A stretch of 64,000 nucleotides of DNA, taken from positions 9,424,001 through 9,488,000 of the forward strand of contig OU612072.1 in NCBI GenBank assembly GCA_914767715.1. Reading direction: 5' to 3'. Under the pieces are notes generated by a model that did not search any database, had not been told where the DNA came from, and saw only the letters and a program-made list of their open reading frames with translations. Shown here piece by piece: positions 1-13,700 of the stretch. Origin of the DNA: Membranipora membranacea (Eukaryota > Bryozoa > Gymnolaemata > Cheilostomatida > Membraniporidae). Every line of letters starts with the position of its first letter. Position 1 is the first letter of the stretch. The position numbers were made by a program, and so were the translations under genes.

Positions 1-209
1 GCAGTGCCACGTCCACATGAGCGACAAATTGAACATCTGGAAACACAAGGTATAGCAATGAAGGTGGATATATGTCGAATCTGTGACCTGTTACATCTTC
101 CAAAACAAGATTTAACCATAGTCACATACATATTTAACACAATAGATTATATCCTTCACTTGAGTGAAGTGTTTTATCATCAATGCAGGGAAATGAATGT
201 TACAAGTAC

Positions 210-1134
210 CTGCTGTGTACACTTCAGCTCCCTCACTTTCTGATACTTCTATGACATGCACATCTTGTGACATTAGACATTGTTTTTTCTCTTTGCTGTA
301 ACTGAATGATAAGCAGCAAGTTGAGTGGTAGCAGGAATAGGCACATGACGTTATGGAGGCAACCTCGGTAGTGTTATCCACAGAACTAAGATGACTGTTT
401 GGGAGAGGAGAATATCTTATGTGCATCTCTTTACATTCTACGGAATCCAAGTTCTTCTGCCGCAAAACAGAATGGTGGTGAATCATTGAGTCACATCTCA
501 TTGAAAAGATGATGACATTAAATGTGACTTGTGAGCGCAATCTAGATTGATTGATTAAAGTATGATTGAGTAAAATAAATATAAAATGCATTTCGAACTC
601 ATCTTGTTGGAGCGATACCTCATTAATCATCATCAGCTTACCCTGATACAAAATTCAACCATACAACCAATATGATTTCATAAACCAATATAATGTGTAG
701 ACCTAAGGAATATAAATCATTCATCCTTTTCAAATAATATGTCATTCTTATGGTTTCAACATTATTTCTTAAGCAAAAAGTAACAGTTATGATGAGAGTT
801 TGCTATTTAATGAGAGAGTTCACGAGTAATTTAAAAAAAATCTAGAGTACCGCTCCAGCTAGCCTGATGTACTGTTAGATAAATACTTCAAAATAAATAT
901 TTCATCATACACTGATGTATAATTGGAGAATTTTGTTTATGTTAGCTCGCTAGTAATTGTAAGGAATAAACTGACACAACCCGAATGCTCTGAGAAAAAA
1001 ACATAATATATTACAAGACAAACGAATGTCACTCCTAGTTAACTATTAAATAATACAGGGACTCGGATGATGCTGATACTCACACAGAGAACAAGAACAG
1101 AGAGAAAATACAGGAAGATTAGATAGAACTTCAT
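210..1134 (-). CDS. M0: 5' part of a secreted PAN-module gene, cut by window edge
   Basis: Two exons are visible. Exon 1 (1134-1084) encodes a hydrophobic signal peptide, MKFYLIFLYFLSVLVLC, and ends at GTGAGT in phase 0. Exon 2 (456-210) opens after a CAG acceptor in phase 0 and ends in phase 1 at GTACTT. It carries the family's module A with the core SCAYSCYHSTCCLSFSY and a following Cys near QCLMS. The length (247 nt) and both phases equal those of module A in M2 and P1. No stop interrupts it. Later exons (module B and the C-terminal module) would lie beyond position 1, so the subtype is unknown. Bases 1-209 would be intron. PAN/apple modules are disulfide-stabilised protein- or sugar-binding folds of secreted proteins; the ligand here is unknown. 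Confidence 0.8.
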
Positions 1135-1341
1135 GCTGTCTCCAGTGTTCCAGATCAAATGGAAGCTTACATTGATACATTCCCATTATCGCTTCATATT
1201 ATTCACTAATGGTTGGCCGTAAATTATTTATGAAAATGAGTATTCAGACCGCTAGAAAACATGTGTGCAATTCATCATAAGCTGTCTTGACATCAGAGAA
1301 CATGGCTCAATTAAGAGAAATTATACTGATTCCCTACCCAT

Positions 1342-1733
1342 TAGACATTGTTTCAAGTTACTAAGTGTAAGATAATAATTTGGGCATTCATAATGTATCT
1401 GATTTTGTGCGAAGGATAATTATTGATGTTCATGACTTTTTTGAAACAATCTTCAAAGTTATTAGCAACCCATTAGGCACTTATTAATGAAATGTTATAA
1501 ACCTAATGTAGATAGCTAACATTCATTACTGCATAGACATTGTTCCAAGTTACTCAGTGCAACCCAATAATTTGTGCATTCATAAATGTATATGATTTTG
1601 CTTGAAGGATAATTATTAATACCCATGACTTTTTTGAAACAATCTTCAAAGTTAAAAGCGACCCATCAGGCACTTAATAATGAAATGTGATAAACTTCAT
1701 GTAGATAGCTTACATTCATAACTGCATGAACTT
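1342..1733. repeat. Two tandem copies of a ~192-bp unit upstream of M0
   Basis: Unit 1 (1342-1533) and unit 2 (from 1534 to about 1733) both open with TAGACATTGTT and share most of their length, including GACTTTTTTGAAACAATC and a CATTCAT..CTGCAT segment. The CATTCAT..CTGCAT segment also occurs upstream of M2, M3 and P2, so the unit is part of the family's upstream flank and not an unrelated satellite. Confidence 0.75.
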
Positions 1734-3476
1734 TGAGATGTAACAGTGGGAAAGTAGAGCAGGTATAAATTTAAGTTATCACGCCTTATGCGAAGCTGAA
1801 TTGGTCCATGGCATGCTCTAAATTCAGAACTCTTAGCATTTGAATCAATATCACATTTAGAGTGTGTACTAAAGGTCCCCAAAATTGATATGGAACTGTT
1901 TTTGAGTAAGTACCATAGTTTGAATAGTTTGCCTATCACAGTATATCATATTTGAATATGAATATGCAACAAATACAACATATGAACATGCATATACTTG
2001 ATCAGTGTCCCGCTAAATTGTTTTTGATAAAATATCTATAGGCTTATATTTTTATGTAAAGATAGACAAAACATGATTTGATAATGAAGAGAATTCAGTT
2101 TCAAGTTTCAAGAGTATTCTATCCCTAGCTCCCCTCCACTTGATAGTGCAACACAGCTTGAGCTCATATATACCACCCGGGATAAGGCAATTCAATAATT
2201 GTATTTTCTTAAGAATGCTTGGAAATTTGAGAAGGATTTAGATGGCATTCTTTATTTTGAAAAGCACCAATCATCAAAGTCCAATTTGATATCCTTAATC
2301 TCCAACTAAGCATGTGAACCCACGTTGAAAACGACGAGTATAAATGTTGATGTTGGAATTCCATGACTCCTCAAGCACGGATCACTCTATTACTGCCGGC
2401 AATGGAAATATGAATGATTTATTATTTCCATCCAATCAAAGAACGCACAATTAAAGTTCATGTTTTACATTAATTGTATGTGCAGATGCTAGGATGAAAC
2501 CAATATATAATTACATATTATGCTGCATAATGGGAGTATATCTTTCTGTCGATCCAGCTAGGATATCCAGGTAGAGACTTTGCCTAAAGGCCCCAGCAAC
2601 ATGAACCCATAATTGATCCTCGCAACAATGCCCTTAAGGCTATGCTTTAACAATTACTTCTGGTTCAATTGATGAATCCAACGATCTTCTGGGGTATATC
2701 AAATTCTCCAATTAACGTGAATTTTTATGACAATATAAACATCAACAATCCAATAATATGTTTTTATTGCCGAATCGTAATTCTTCGAGAAACAAAATTT
2801 CTACAATACTTGAGCAATTTCTGTTGCAGGCTAAAGAGAACAGGGCTATGAAGGAAGAGTGAGGCAAAACAGACATAACAAGGTTACATGAAATGATAAG
2901 CCTTATATATTTGGTGTTTGAAATTTTGAATATTATAAGAGGAAAATATAGGTACAAAATTCTAAAGATAAAACAGAGTAATCAGACATGTTGCTATTTC
3001 ACACGCCATTGCACAATTGCATTAATTTTTCATCCATCTCAATTTGATCATCAAAAGATAATTGACATCGGTAGTTGCAAACCAAGATCTCATATAACAG
3101 GGTATACTGTTAGGATAGTTAATAATATAGTGCTTTTGGATATTCAACTATCACAGGATCTACATTATCAACTAGCCATAAGTATTATTTGAAGAGGTGC
3201 AACACTGGTGACAGAGTACTAGGAAACCTGAATGCTCTGTGTTGACCTGCATTTTCAAAATTGGATATGCTTGCTTGTATTACACTTGTTGGGAGATTTC
3301 ACGGCAATACTGCCATCTTTTCCTCAATTTCAGCACAAACTGATGTGACCTACCTGCTCCTCAAATTACATAAACTTGATGGGCTTGATTGTATCACACC
3401 TGTATTGCCAAGCAATGCATTTTTACTGTTTTCAGATTACTCTAATCTGATTTTTCTAGCTTGTTTGTGATTTTCC

Positions 3477-3602
3477 ATCAATTAAGTAACCAATTAAGTA
3501 ATCAATCAAGTAATCAATCATGCAATCAATCAAGTAATTAATCAAGTAATCAAGAAATCAAGAAATCAATCAATCAATCAATCAATCAATCACTCAATCA
3601 AT
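3477..3602. repeat. Degenerate (AATC)n / CAATCAAGTAAT array
   Basis: A run of CAAT/AATC tetranucleotides, with interspersed CAAGTAAT variants in its first two thirds, ends in nearly pure CAATCAATC repeats. It is a simple-sequence microsatellite in intergenic DNA. Confidence 0.9.
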
Positions 3603-4326
3603 GCACTGTATGTACTACCAAGAGAGATTGTCATCGTGTGCAAGATCTTAGTCTCATCAAACAGCATGCTTAGGCCTTGTGTTTACTTTGTGTCATAATG
3701 CTTGTTGCAGCTTCGATTATGATAGTGATGCTATTGCAACATTATGTCTCATCTATCGGATTAAAGCAGATTATAAATGTGCACACGGACAACCCACTTA
3801 AGCAGATAAATTCTCAAAATCTTTCTAGGTCAATTCCAAGATTTAAACATATGTTTGAAATGGCACACATTGCTAATAAATCCATTCGTTCATAAAAGCA
3901 TACAGTTTAATTACAGTAATCAATGTTAACATATTGTCAAACTAGTATCACAACAACCCATATGGAAACTCAATAAGTTATAATCAAGTCATCTACACAG
4001 ATAAGGGAAAACAAAAAGTTATTGTGATTTCAAGCTTCTACAAAGTTTAAATTGTAATTTGATCTCTTTGAGAAAGAATTTAAATGTGTATCATATTCAT
4101 CCAACAACGATGAAAATACATATGCTTGATTGCAACAATTTCCTGTCTCAGATATGCCTGCCAAGGCTGGACTATGTTCACACACATTCCATTGATTACT
4201 TTATGTAACAACAACTCAGAAAACTGTAATACAAAGACGAGGATCAAAAAATATTCAATTAACACCATATACACACACACATATACACATGTATACATAT
4301 TGATACACATATTTATATAAACATTA

Positions 4327-4351
4327 TTATATATATATATATATATATATA
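4327..4351. repeat. (AT)n microsatellite
   Basis: About twelve AT dinucleotides lie just beyond the 3' end of M1 (stop at 4383). CA/TA-rich sequence precedes them at about 4265-4310. Confidence 0.9.
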
Positions 4352-4382
4352 AATATGAAAGTATCCAAATATAGTAACCAGT

Positions 4383-7300
4383 CTAGTCACAAAGTGATGT
4401 AGAATAAAACACACTGTTATCGTCGGCCTGAAGTTCTGTCGACAAAGCGTCCTCTGCTGTACCCAGCATACATAGTCTATCAGATACATAGTAGTTAACA
4501 ACCTCACATGATGATGAAGTTATACATATCACCACACAGTCATATTCATCGCTTACCATGTGTGTACTCAATGATAGCGGAAGATGTCTTTTGTTTTGCC
4601 AAACACACAATGTTTCTGATCGTCCCACCACAACTTAAAAAATAAACAAATGAATTATAAATTTAAGTTGGGCAGAACTTCTTGGGCTCAAAAATTAAAA
4701 AATCACGATTTCGAGACAGTTTCTTATAAATGGGTAGGTTGCAAGGTTTTACCAAGAATTGCTATTCATTCTTCATCATATCTAGGACTTTGACTTGATG
4801 ATGTTGTCTTGAAATCCAATCACCTTTTGTCCACACTGAGTTGCTCCAGCGTCCACCACAGACTTGAGACTGGTCGCCTGAACAGTCCATATGACACCTT
4901 TCCTCATTTGCTTTTCCCTGGTTTCCGAAACTATTGTCACAAAAGCAGTGTGAACTATACTGCATTCCAGCGTAAGTGTACCCTGTCAATGGAAAGTTTA
5001 ATTTAAAAATTGTGTTTAGCAAATACGATCAGGGCGATCCAAACATGGAGAAGTACCTAATTATAACATCCACAATATTTTAGATATCATATCTAATCGA
5101 GCAACGGGTTCATTCTGAATGAAGGATGTCAATTGCTTATTCTCAATAAAACTTTAAAGGGTTCCTATAAATATCAAACAATCATTATGCGACAAGCATG
5201 ACTAATGGACAGACAGTGAAAACGAACCTCTACCCCAACACAATTCGATGCAGTAGTCGATGGTCATATTGGCACCCTGCTCGTGAACATGACTCATATC
5301 ACGATTACTGCTATCGTTATAGCATCCAATGTACTCTGGAACCAAAACTGAAGAATAAGAAAGTCTGTCGTGTTAATATAATTCTGCAATATAATAATTC
5401 TTAGTTTTCATCAGCGTGATAAATAAATGTATGCTCACAATGCTTTCTGTATCGCAAGTCTACACTGAGAATTCTCAATGGCGTATCGGGGTCGCATCCC
5501 CTAAGAGCAGCTGGCATGTAATATTAAACAAAGGCAATTGGATTATGGCAGTGTGAATAAAACCTATGAATCTGAGCGGTTGATAGGAATTATTATGATG
5601 AAAGTTTTATTCTATATGCAGAAGCCAGACTCTCCATTCATTTATAAAATGGGATATAAAATTCCTCTTCCTCGGATTATTTCAAACCCCGCAACATGAC
5701 ATAGGAACGGGAGAAACAAGAAAACATTATGTATTTATAGATTAGGATTGCTCATAAGTAGAAATGCAAGTTTTTTCAACTCATCATCATAATTTGGTCT
5801 GTAAAACAGCAATCTTCTTCAAGTTGGCGCTGAAATTTTGGAATTACATTATACTGCAGCATCAAACAACGCTACTCAAAATGGTTTTTGTTAAGCTTTG
5901 GTAAAACATTAATCCATACCCATCAAAGAATACACAAAGCACCGCAGTTTAAACAAAGGGTGAGTCTCACTACAATTATGATTATTTGTGAATAAATATA
6001 GGTCAAAACAAAGGTAAAACAAATGGTGAATAATCTGAGTATATGATGTGCTCGAACTCTATATAGTCCATATTGCCTGGGCTATGACAGGACAATAACT
6101 GTTAACAGTCTATAGCAGCCATGTCTTGGGGTCATGCAGATCAAAATTGATCATGTGTCATGAGATACAAAATCATAACATGGCTATCTCCATCTACTGA
6201 GTTTTAACTGATACATTACGTTATAACAAATGTTAACAGGCACCAAGTTGCTGTTCTAAGTCCATATATTAGATTTGACATCAAAATGGATACCGCCATA
6301 GATTCGACCTAATGTTTTGCCTGTTTTATAACACAGAGTTATGTTTTCATGACCAAACTACAACCAAATATTTTTTAAGAGTTTGACAGTGTGAATAAAT
6401 CAATCAATCAGCATTGCATTCACATAGTGGTCCTATCTGTCTTCATTTCCCCAATTTTATACGAATGCTATGAATATAGACATTTTAAATGTTTACGCAA
6501 CATAATAGTACTGAGGGTAGGATATTGAATTAGGATAAACAATTTATTTTCAAATTTTTATGCGCATGTTCATACTAGGAAAGGAAGCTTATTCTTACCT
6601 GGTACTGTGAAATTGAATATTTTTATCGGATCAGCAAAGGAATTCTTGACTTGTACTTGCTGAGCACTGCTTAGATTTGTTACAGTGGTAAGCTCAGGGC
6701 TGCTTGACATTTGACAGTTGTTCCCTTTGTAGGAAAAGCCGTTGCATGATCTGTTTCTGATACAGGCATATTCACAGCACCAATAAGACTGAAACTTGAC
6801 AGACTGATCATCATGGAGTAGGGTTAAGTTTTTGTAGTTCTCAAACATATAACCTGCAATAAAAGTCATTTGATTCAAATTGACAAAAATTTTGTTCTGT
6901 CACTGAGTCTATTGGAATATATATAGCAAATATAACTAATTCATATTTATATCGCAAATATTCTTACACCTATTGGGAAAATAATTTGCACCCACCGAAT
7001 GGCAACATCCGGAAAAGAAATCAGTTGATACTACTACAGTAAGAAAAAAAATATATTGAAAGTGAAACGATTCAAAGCACTCTTGGGAAAACCTAAAATA
7101 CATTTTTGAGATTCTTATAATGTAATGCATTTATGACTATGTAATGCACTGCATTCATCTTTGTTGATGAATTCAGCCTCTACAATTTATTTAATTTGGT
7201 AGAAATAACAGCTTATTGGATTTTTACAGTGCATAGTTGTAGATACCTTGTACATTAGCGAGTGGAAAGTTTATAATAATATATATATTCCTCACCTAGA

Positions 7301-8864
7301 ACGGCTATGAACTTATTCAGTGTGAGAATATTACACTATTGCAACTCTAACTGCCAAACTATACATTGACCTGATCTTTGGGTACTCCTCAAATAAATGA
7401 AACTCTTATGTTTTCACCCAAAAATTCATCATCACCTAGCCTTCTTTTTGCTCCCGGATTTCTGAGAAATATTTGCGTTGATTATTCAATAACATATACA
7501 TATAATTTTCCATACCTGAGGGTTCAATTTTATCATTGGCAAAATATATGCCTTCCTGAATAGCAGATGTCCTCAAGTAGACAGTACTTTGAGTCTCATT
7601 AATGTTGGTGTGTAGGAGACTTGTAACATTAGACATTCTGCAGAGCTCTTGGTCCTCCTGGTATGAAAACGCTTTGCATGATTTGTTACTACTGCATTTA
7701 GATTCACAACTCCTCCAACAATTAGTCACCATTTCGACATTGACATGCTCCAAATCCGCTCCTGATTTTCTGCTGAAACTTGAATCTGTAAAAGATGTTT
7801 TGATGTTTGACAATTAAACAGCCAGTTTTGGGGTTTGGTGATAAAAAGTCCTCAGAAAAATGTCTAATGGATTTAGAGCTATCAACAATGGTTACAATGG
7901 TGCTAGTAACAATGGTGCTCTTTTTCATTAATGGAACGCTTTATTTTGACAAAATGCTTTTTTCAAATTTTGTTATCGTCAATTACTTGAGAGAGACCTT
8001 GACTTGAGAGGAATAAAGAATAGAGCCCCTCACCTTCAAGCATACAGACCTCAGTTAGATTACTGGGGATGCTGGGAAAAGTATCTGGCTGTTCTGTAGA
8101 TGTCATGCAGTTTGGGGAGGGCATGCTTTCATTATAGCTGAAGGCTATGCAGCAGGGTGAGTGGTAGCAGAAGTAGGCACATGCAATATGTGAGGTAACA
8201 TAGGTCGATGCATCTGGCGAGCAAATTACACTTTTCTCTTCCAAATAAGTAAAGCTAACATGGGTCACTGTACTTTCTCCAAATTGCAGGTGTATCTGTC
8301 AAACACAAGAAAAGACAATGGCCAACAGATTTCATAAGAATAATATTGATTTATGTCAACTCTTGTTTATACTGGCAAGGTTTCTATCATTTATATACAC
8401 TTTTGAATGCAAAAATAAAACATTGATATTGATTTTAAATTGCTACTGTAACATCTGTACATTGTTAGATAGAGTATTGGTTCTGCTAATGAAGAAATTT
8501 TTTTTTATCCCTTGTGCAAAAGATAAGCATGCCATAGGAATGGTGAAGTTTTAACTCTTAGTTGTAAGAAAAGAAAGTAAGTCAAATTATTTTAAACTAG
8601 CCACAAGGATTAGCTTAATCATGAACTTAGAAATTTCAATTTTTATGAATTCCCATACCCTTAAAAAACTTGAAAAAACTACAAGCACAGATGATAATTG
8701 AGAAATGATCAGATGTTAAGGTATAAAGCAACATGCTGGATAATTTAAAATGAAACCAGGATGATAGAAAGCTAGTATGTTCTATGAAGTGGATCTGAAC
8801 TTTATGTTCTTCTTACCATTATAATAGAGAAGAATGTTGCCATGAGATCGCAGAAGTGCTCCAT
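4383..8864 (-). CDS. M1: secreted PAN-PAN-PAN-WSC-PAN protein, intact
   Basis: Seven exons (minus strand): 8864-8817, 8295-8034, 7785-7516, 6853-6599, 5347-5228, 4982-4824, 4633-4383. They sum to 1365 nt, a 454-residue protein ending in TAG, with no internal stop. Every intron is GT..AG; the first is phase 0 and the rest phase 1. Residues 1-16 are a signal peptide (MEHFCDLMATFFSIIM). Residues 17-103 are module A (CAYFCYHSPCC), 104-193 and 194-278 are B-type modules (CWRSCESKCSSNKSC; CCEYACIRNRSC), 279-371 form a WSC domain over two exons, and 372-454 are the terminal PAN module (CVVICITSSSCEVVNY). The donor after the first WSC exon, GTTCGT, is weak. No transmembrane segment follows, so the product is probably secreted. 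WSC domains bind glycans in some proteins; the ligand here is inferred only in kind. Confidence 0.85.
4824..5347 (-). other. WSC domain of M1, split by a 245-bp intron
   Basis: The two exons 5347-5228 and 4982-4824 join in phase 1 into a WSC domain with all eight expected cysteines. The first half opens with EYIGCYND and runs through DYCIELC. The second half has YAGMQYSSHCFCDN, ERCHMDCSGD and QVCGG. The opening GCY, the central CFC and the closing C-x-GD..CGG pattern are classic for the family (yeast Wsc sensors, animal polycystin-1 and Kremen relatives). This is the only WSC in the window, so M1 is a C-terminal-swap variant of its FN2 and LamG paralogs. Confidence 0.88.
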
Positions 8865-9504
8865 CTTCAGTTCTCAGTCCTCACCATAAGTCTGCTGTTT
8901 GATAGATGCAGATTGCACTTTTTAATTGCACGATTTTCAATCATGTTTCTCGGTTTTTACACTGAGATTTCAATCAAATTGTCAATAGCATTCTTAATTT
9001 GATATTTTAAATCATTGCAGCACGAACATTTGCCAATCAGGTGTTGTATGTCAGGTACAATTGTATTACCTATTGACAAACTAAGATACTCTACAGAGAA
9101 AAGCACACATTATTGAGGTTTCTAGAAGGCAGTGACAGTTGGACGTTTGATTTTTACTAAGCAGCTATTTAGCAGAAACAATGTCTATTCAGTGAGCACG
9201 ACAAAATATCCACTCTTGCTTAAGGTAGTAATCAGCTAGTAATTAATAAGAAAATTCTAAAAATAAATAATTTTCAATGGGTATGAAATGTTTACATTCT
9301 CTCATCAAGATACTTATTTCTCATACCTGTGAGAAGCCTAAATACTTAGTTTGAGCTGAGGAAAAAGTTTAAGGTTGAGTTTGAAGCCAAATAATGGTGA
9401 AGGCAGTCTATTGGCAGGCAATCCTTGTGTGACGTCACAACGGTTTTGCTTATTATGATATAGTAACAAATAGGATGATGACCGAAATGTTCAGGGATGT
9501 AAAG

Positions 9505-9570
9505 AGTTTCGAACCCAGGTCAAAATGGGCATGCAGGCAACGCCGCTAACATTGAGCTATATTGTCTACA
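9505..9570 (-). repeat. tRNA-like SINE head
   Basis: On the minus strand the sequence has an A-box-like TAGCTCAATGTTAGCG followed about 35 nt later by a B-box-like GGGTTCGAAACTC, the spacing of a tRNA-derived pol III promoter. It does not fold into a clean tRNA, so a SINE head or decayed tRNA is more likely. Confidence 0.5.
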
Positions 9571-9587
9571 GGCTCACAGAGCTAAAC

Positions 9588-9655
9588 ATAGTGGCCCATT
9601 GGTAGTGTTGTTTCCTGCAGGTATGTAAGACCCAGGTTTGAGGCCTACCTAGGTC
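9588..9655 (+). repeat. Second tRNA-like SINE head, opposite strand
   Basis: On the plus strand GTGGCCCATTGGTAGTG (A-box-like) is followed by CCAGGTTTGAGGCC (B-box-like). It lies within 20 bp of the minus-strand head at 9505-9570, so the two form a tail-to-tail pair. The following sequence to about 9900 has no coding signal and may be SINE body. Confidence 0.45.
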
Positions 9656-10671
9656 TGAATTTTGATCATCATCTTATCTGTTTGATTATTAGTGTAATAA
9701 CTCATAATAAGTATGACTGCTGTGAGGCCCCACACGGTGTGCGCCCACTGATTCCAAATGCCAATTGAAGGTGAACACCCTAAAAGTTTGAGAAGCCATA
9801 ACTTCCTCAATATTTGGATTCTCACAGAAAATATTGAGAATAAGATATGATACAAAATGGCAGCCCAAACTAAGTCTTTAAGGCCCCACGGCCCTTGACT
9901 TGTCACCAGAGTATCATTTTTGTGTCATTCATGAGAGCATCTGGCAACATGTGACTGTCTCTTGTGCTAGCTTAGGGAAACTTGGCAGTGATTTATTTGC
10001 TAACCAAATTTGTTTTGAGCTTGATGAATATTTATATATTTTGTTTTAACAAATCTTATTGTATTACCTCTCCCTCATGTCAGATTTGGATTGCACATCG
10101 AATATAGTTACAGTTTACACAACAATAGCCTCAAAACTCAATAGAATTTTTACATTTACATAATACAGGCTAACTCTAGTAATAAATGCAAGAAATTTGA
10201 TCATTAAAAGTGACATTCAGTTGTAGTAATTGGTATGAAATATTAGAAAGATGCATTCTCTATGTCTGTTTCCATTCAAAATATCAATTATTATTGCCTT
10301 GTTACTAAGCAACATGAAAGAAAGGAACAAGCGACCTTGGAATTTAGCAAAATAACAGAGAAGCCACGATCATAAACACCACAAAACTTCAGGGGTGTAG
10401 ATGACATACACTCAGTTTGTCGATAGAGTTTATGATGGATGGCCAATTGGCAATGCCATTGTTAGTGCAAATTAAAATGGCTGTCCTTTCAACACCACCT
10501 ATGAGGTAGACTGCCTGAGTAACGTGGTCCCATTGTGAGACAGAACTCCCCACCATTATTCTTAGTGAATACAGCTATAGAATATAGTGCAACAAACATG
10601 TAATAATTGTGGTATATTTATAAACCTTATATAAAAATAAGAGGTCCGCGCCATGCTTCTCCTTGCTTGTT

Positions 10672-10746
10672 TTAATCTGGCCTTGATGGAATTTAATCCT
10701 GCACCTCTCGTGCTGAGATGAAACACTCTAACTGCTAAGGCACGTT
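10672..10746 (-). repeat. tRNA-derived SINE head
   Basis: Read on the minus strand, CCTTAGCAGTTAGAGTG resembles a tRNA A box, CTCAGCACGAGAGG resembles an anticodon-arm region, and GCAGGATTAAATTCC resembles a degraded B box. The layout fits a tRNA-derived SINE promoter with B-box decay. Confidence 0.5.
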
Positions 10747-13700
10747 TTATTGTACATTGCTACACCGCAAAAAAAATTAGTTTTAGCTAGCAGAACGTCA
10801 GCCCCAATAAGCAACCATTTACTTCTTCTGGATAAAAAGTTGATGATTATAATCATTTTGTCTCCAACAGTCAACAAGCAGTCAAACCATAGTGTTTCCT
10901 GGCCGAAAAAAATTGCTGGAAAGTGACATTTTTTATTTAAAATGTGCAGGCTCTCTGAATAATAAAACAGATTCTATTGCATATGCTGACACTCTTTTTT
11001 ATATGGTATTCTATCAATTTATAAGTTGCAAATCCTGGTTATATCTGAAGACTTGTCACTGATATTCTGATGAGGAAAAAAATCTCAGAATCCATCTTTT
11101 AAAAATCACCAGTGTAAGCTAGCTGGCAATAAACATGGCTAACAACATTTGTAATGATTTGGTATCCGGGCATGTCCGGTAGCCATCATTATGTGTAATG
11201 GAGTTTGTCATCACTTATCCAGGTTGTAACCACAAATATTGAATCCTTTTTTCTCAATTCGCGCCTGCAATCTGGATTAATACAATGCAAATTGATGCTT
11301 AATTTTTACTCTGATTGATATTTATAATGCGGCGAAACTAAGAGTTAATCATTAAACTTTCCAACTCGATGCTGTTTATATTATCATTGTGGCGGATGTA
11401 TTTGATTGTGAGGTGGAACCATAAACTTGATGTAACTAATGATTTCAAAATGATAACAAGATATGCATATTTCTTTGAAAACATGAGTGCTGTTGATAAT
11501 GGTTTTAGATGCATTCGATTCTATACATCAATGTTCAAGTTCAATCAGGAAATATATGGTGACTTGAATAGAATAGAGATTTTTTGCGGGACACAGCTGC
11601 TGTTTTCTAAATACTTTTTATTTGTCAACAGATTGTTGCTTCGTCATAATATGACTCCTGCTAATCAAGGTCCAAAATCCAATACCAAGTTCAGTAGGCT
11701 TAACAATATTTTGGGCTAAGGGGCGTGTACTTTGCTTTACAATTTTGAGTTGAAATAACCATTGAAAGTGTTCAATAGACCCACTCCCTGAGCACTTGGT
11801 TTCTAATGACCGTTGGAATTATTGCAATCATGAGGCTCAGATTAATTTTGTGAAGGAATTCTTGTGCTTGATAGCGACATGAAGAAGAGAGTATACCCAA
11901 TTTTCACAGAACCAGATATTGGTGAGAAGATTTAACTTGAATATTTAATAATGCAAATGAAATCTACCTTTTCATTGTGTTTTTGTGCAAAATTATTAGC
12001 TAAAAAAAGTATTGCTTTTTAAACCGAATGCACTGAAATAATAGCATACAGTGTAAAATTTCTATGGTTAGGAAATAATGCAAGATTTACAAATTTTACT
12101 TATTCTATAAATGAGCAAGTACTCAGTTCATTAAAAGTTTTGGCTGAATTTGGTGATTATCTCCTCCTGACCAAACTTTGAACTTCACTCTAGGGAAGTG
12201 GATTCATCATTGGTGAATTAAACCCACATTTAAATATGTATTATACCAATATTGACCTAATGGGCCTCAAAAAGATTTTAAAAAATATTATTTCGCAAAT
12301 AAATCTACAAAAACAGCCGTTACTAACCAAGGAATGTATCGCTCACCTACTTCCGATAGTCCAATTTCTTCCAATTTTTTTTTGGATATTCAGAATAGGG
12401 CTGTCCAGATATGCCAATTATTGCATCATTGTAAGTTGCATGCAAGCAAGATGTAACACATATATATATTTTTTAAAAGTATGCCTGATATATGCTTATG
12501 ATTGCACAATACACCGGAGACCTTAGCCTTTATATACTCTCTTTGTCTAGACAAAGCCCCTTCTATAAGATGCTTTCAATTCAATCAATGTGTTAGGCAC
12601 AGTAATCATATGTCCCAAATGAAACAAGTACAATTATAATCTACTACCGGTAGCCTAATACTGTAAATACCAAAGATTAAAAATTGTTAATGCTACATTT
12701 TACAAACTATTTTGATCATAAAATGAATTATCAATGGGCACAATTGGGCTTGATGGTTTCCCATCACATTCAATGTTTTATATGTCAACGAGATTTTTTA
12801 TTCATGTGTAGCTTAGTGGTAATTTCCATGAATATACAGGTTTTTTCACCTTTGTCAAACGTCTGATTGTCGAGAAAGTGTTTGAGTTTTATATTATTCT
12901 ATCGACTTGCTCCATAATCAGAAGAGCCTCCTGAGCCAAACTACTGGCTAGTTAAAACAAGAGTTTCGGTCTCTCAGTGCACATGCGTTGGAGGTCATGA
13001 TTTTGGTTAGCCCCGAGGGCTTGTCAATAGGCAGCCGTGAGTTTCTCTTTGATTATAGATTTTTGCAAGAAACAGATCAATGAAAACTGAATTACAATAT
13101 ACCAACTATGATAAAGGGAAGGTTACCAAAATATGTGCATATCGTGGTACTGAGCATAAGGATTCCTAAGTTAAAATTGAGATAGAGGCTGGGCAATATT
13201 TAACACAGCGTAATTCATTATGCTAGCAATTTCAATTGGAAGCAGAGGCTGTACACACAGCATTCTTCTCAGAGAGTGTTATCATGTGTCGCCTTTGGAA
13301 ATATAATGTGTAATTGTTTGGCTAATTAAAATTGAATTTAAAAACAGGCGCATGAGCTATTGTTTGGTGACAAGATTCAGTCAACATAATCTCATAATTG
13401 TGATGGTTTTTTGTTGGTTTGTATTTTCGCAATGTCTCTCTGTGATTTACTATGTAGTGCTCTTATATTTACAGGTAGGCATACTAGTAGTGATTGCTGG
13501 CATTAGGCTTACAAAACGATGGCAAATAATTTAGGCTCGCACAATATAATTTTGAATATTGTCATGGGCTAAGGCCCCTGTAACTCTCTGCTCTCTGTAT
13601 GGCATCACAGCCATCAACAAAGTGATCAACATCCTCATGACAGTAGATATCAAATTAAATACCATCCATACTGTGATTTATCTTGATTTATCCCGACTAA

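Larger units (their letters stand above)
1135..4382. other. Intergenic region between M0 and M1
   Basis: About 3.2 kb holding the upstream flank of M0 and the downstream flank of M1. Besides the 192-bp tandem duplication, the AATC-rich array and the AT microsatellite, I see no family exon and no convincing coding sequence on either strand. The short open frames here have no recognisable motif. Confidence 0.5.

Noticed and set aside
3477-3602. Periodic array considered as CRISPR-like
   Set aside because: A tetranucleotide microsatellite with no spacer/repeat structure, in animal DNA.
7602-8007. Plus-strand open frames over M1
   Set aside because: Antisense shadows of the M1 module A and B exons.
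11369-11719. 116-codon open frame on the plus strand
   Set aside because: No recognisable motif, no family similarity and no supporting splice sites; a length expected by chance in DNA of this size.
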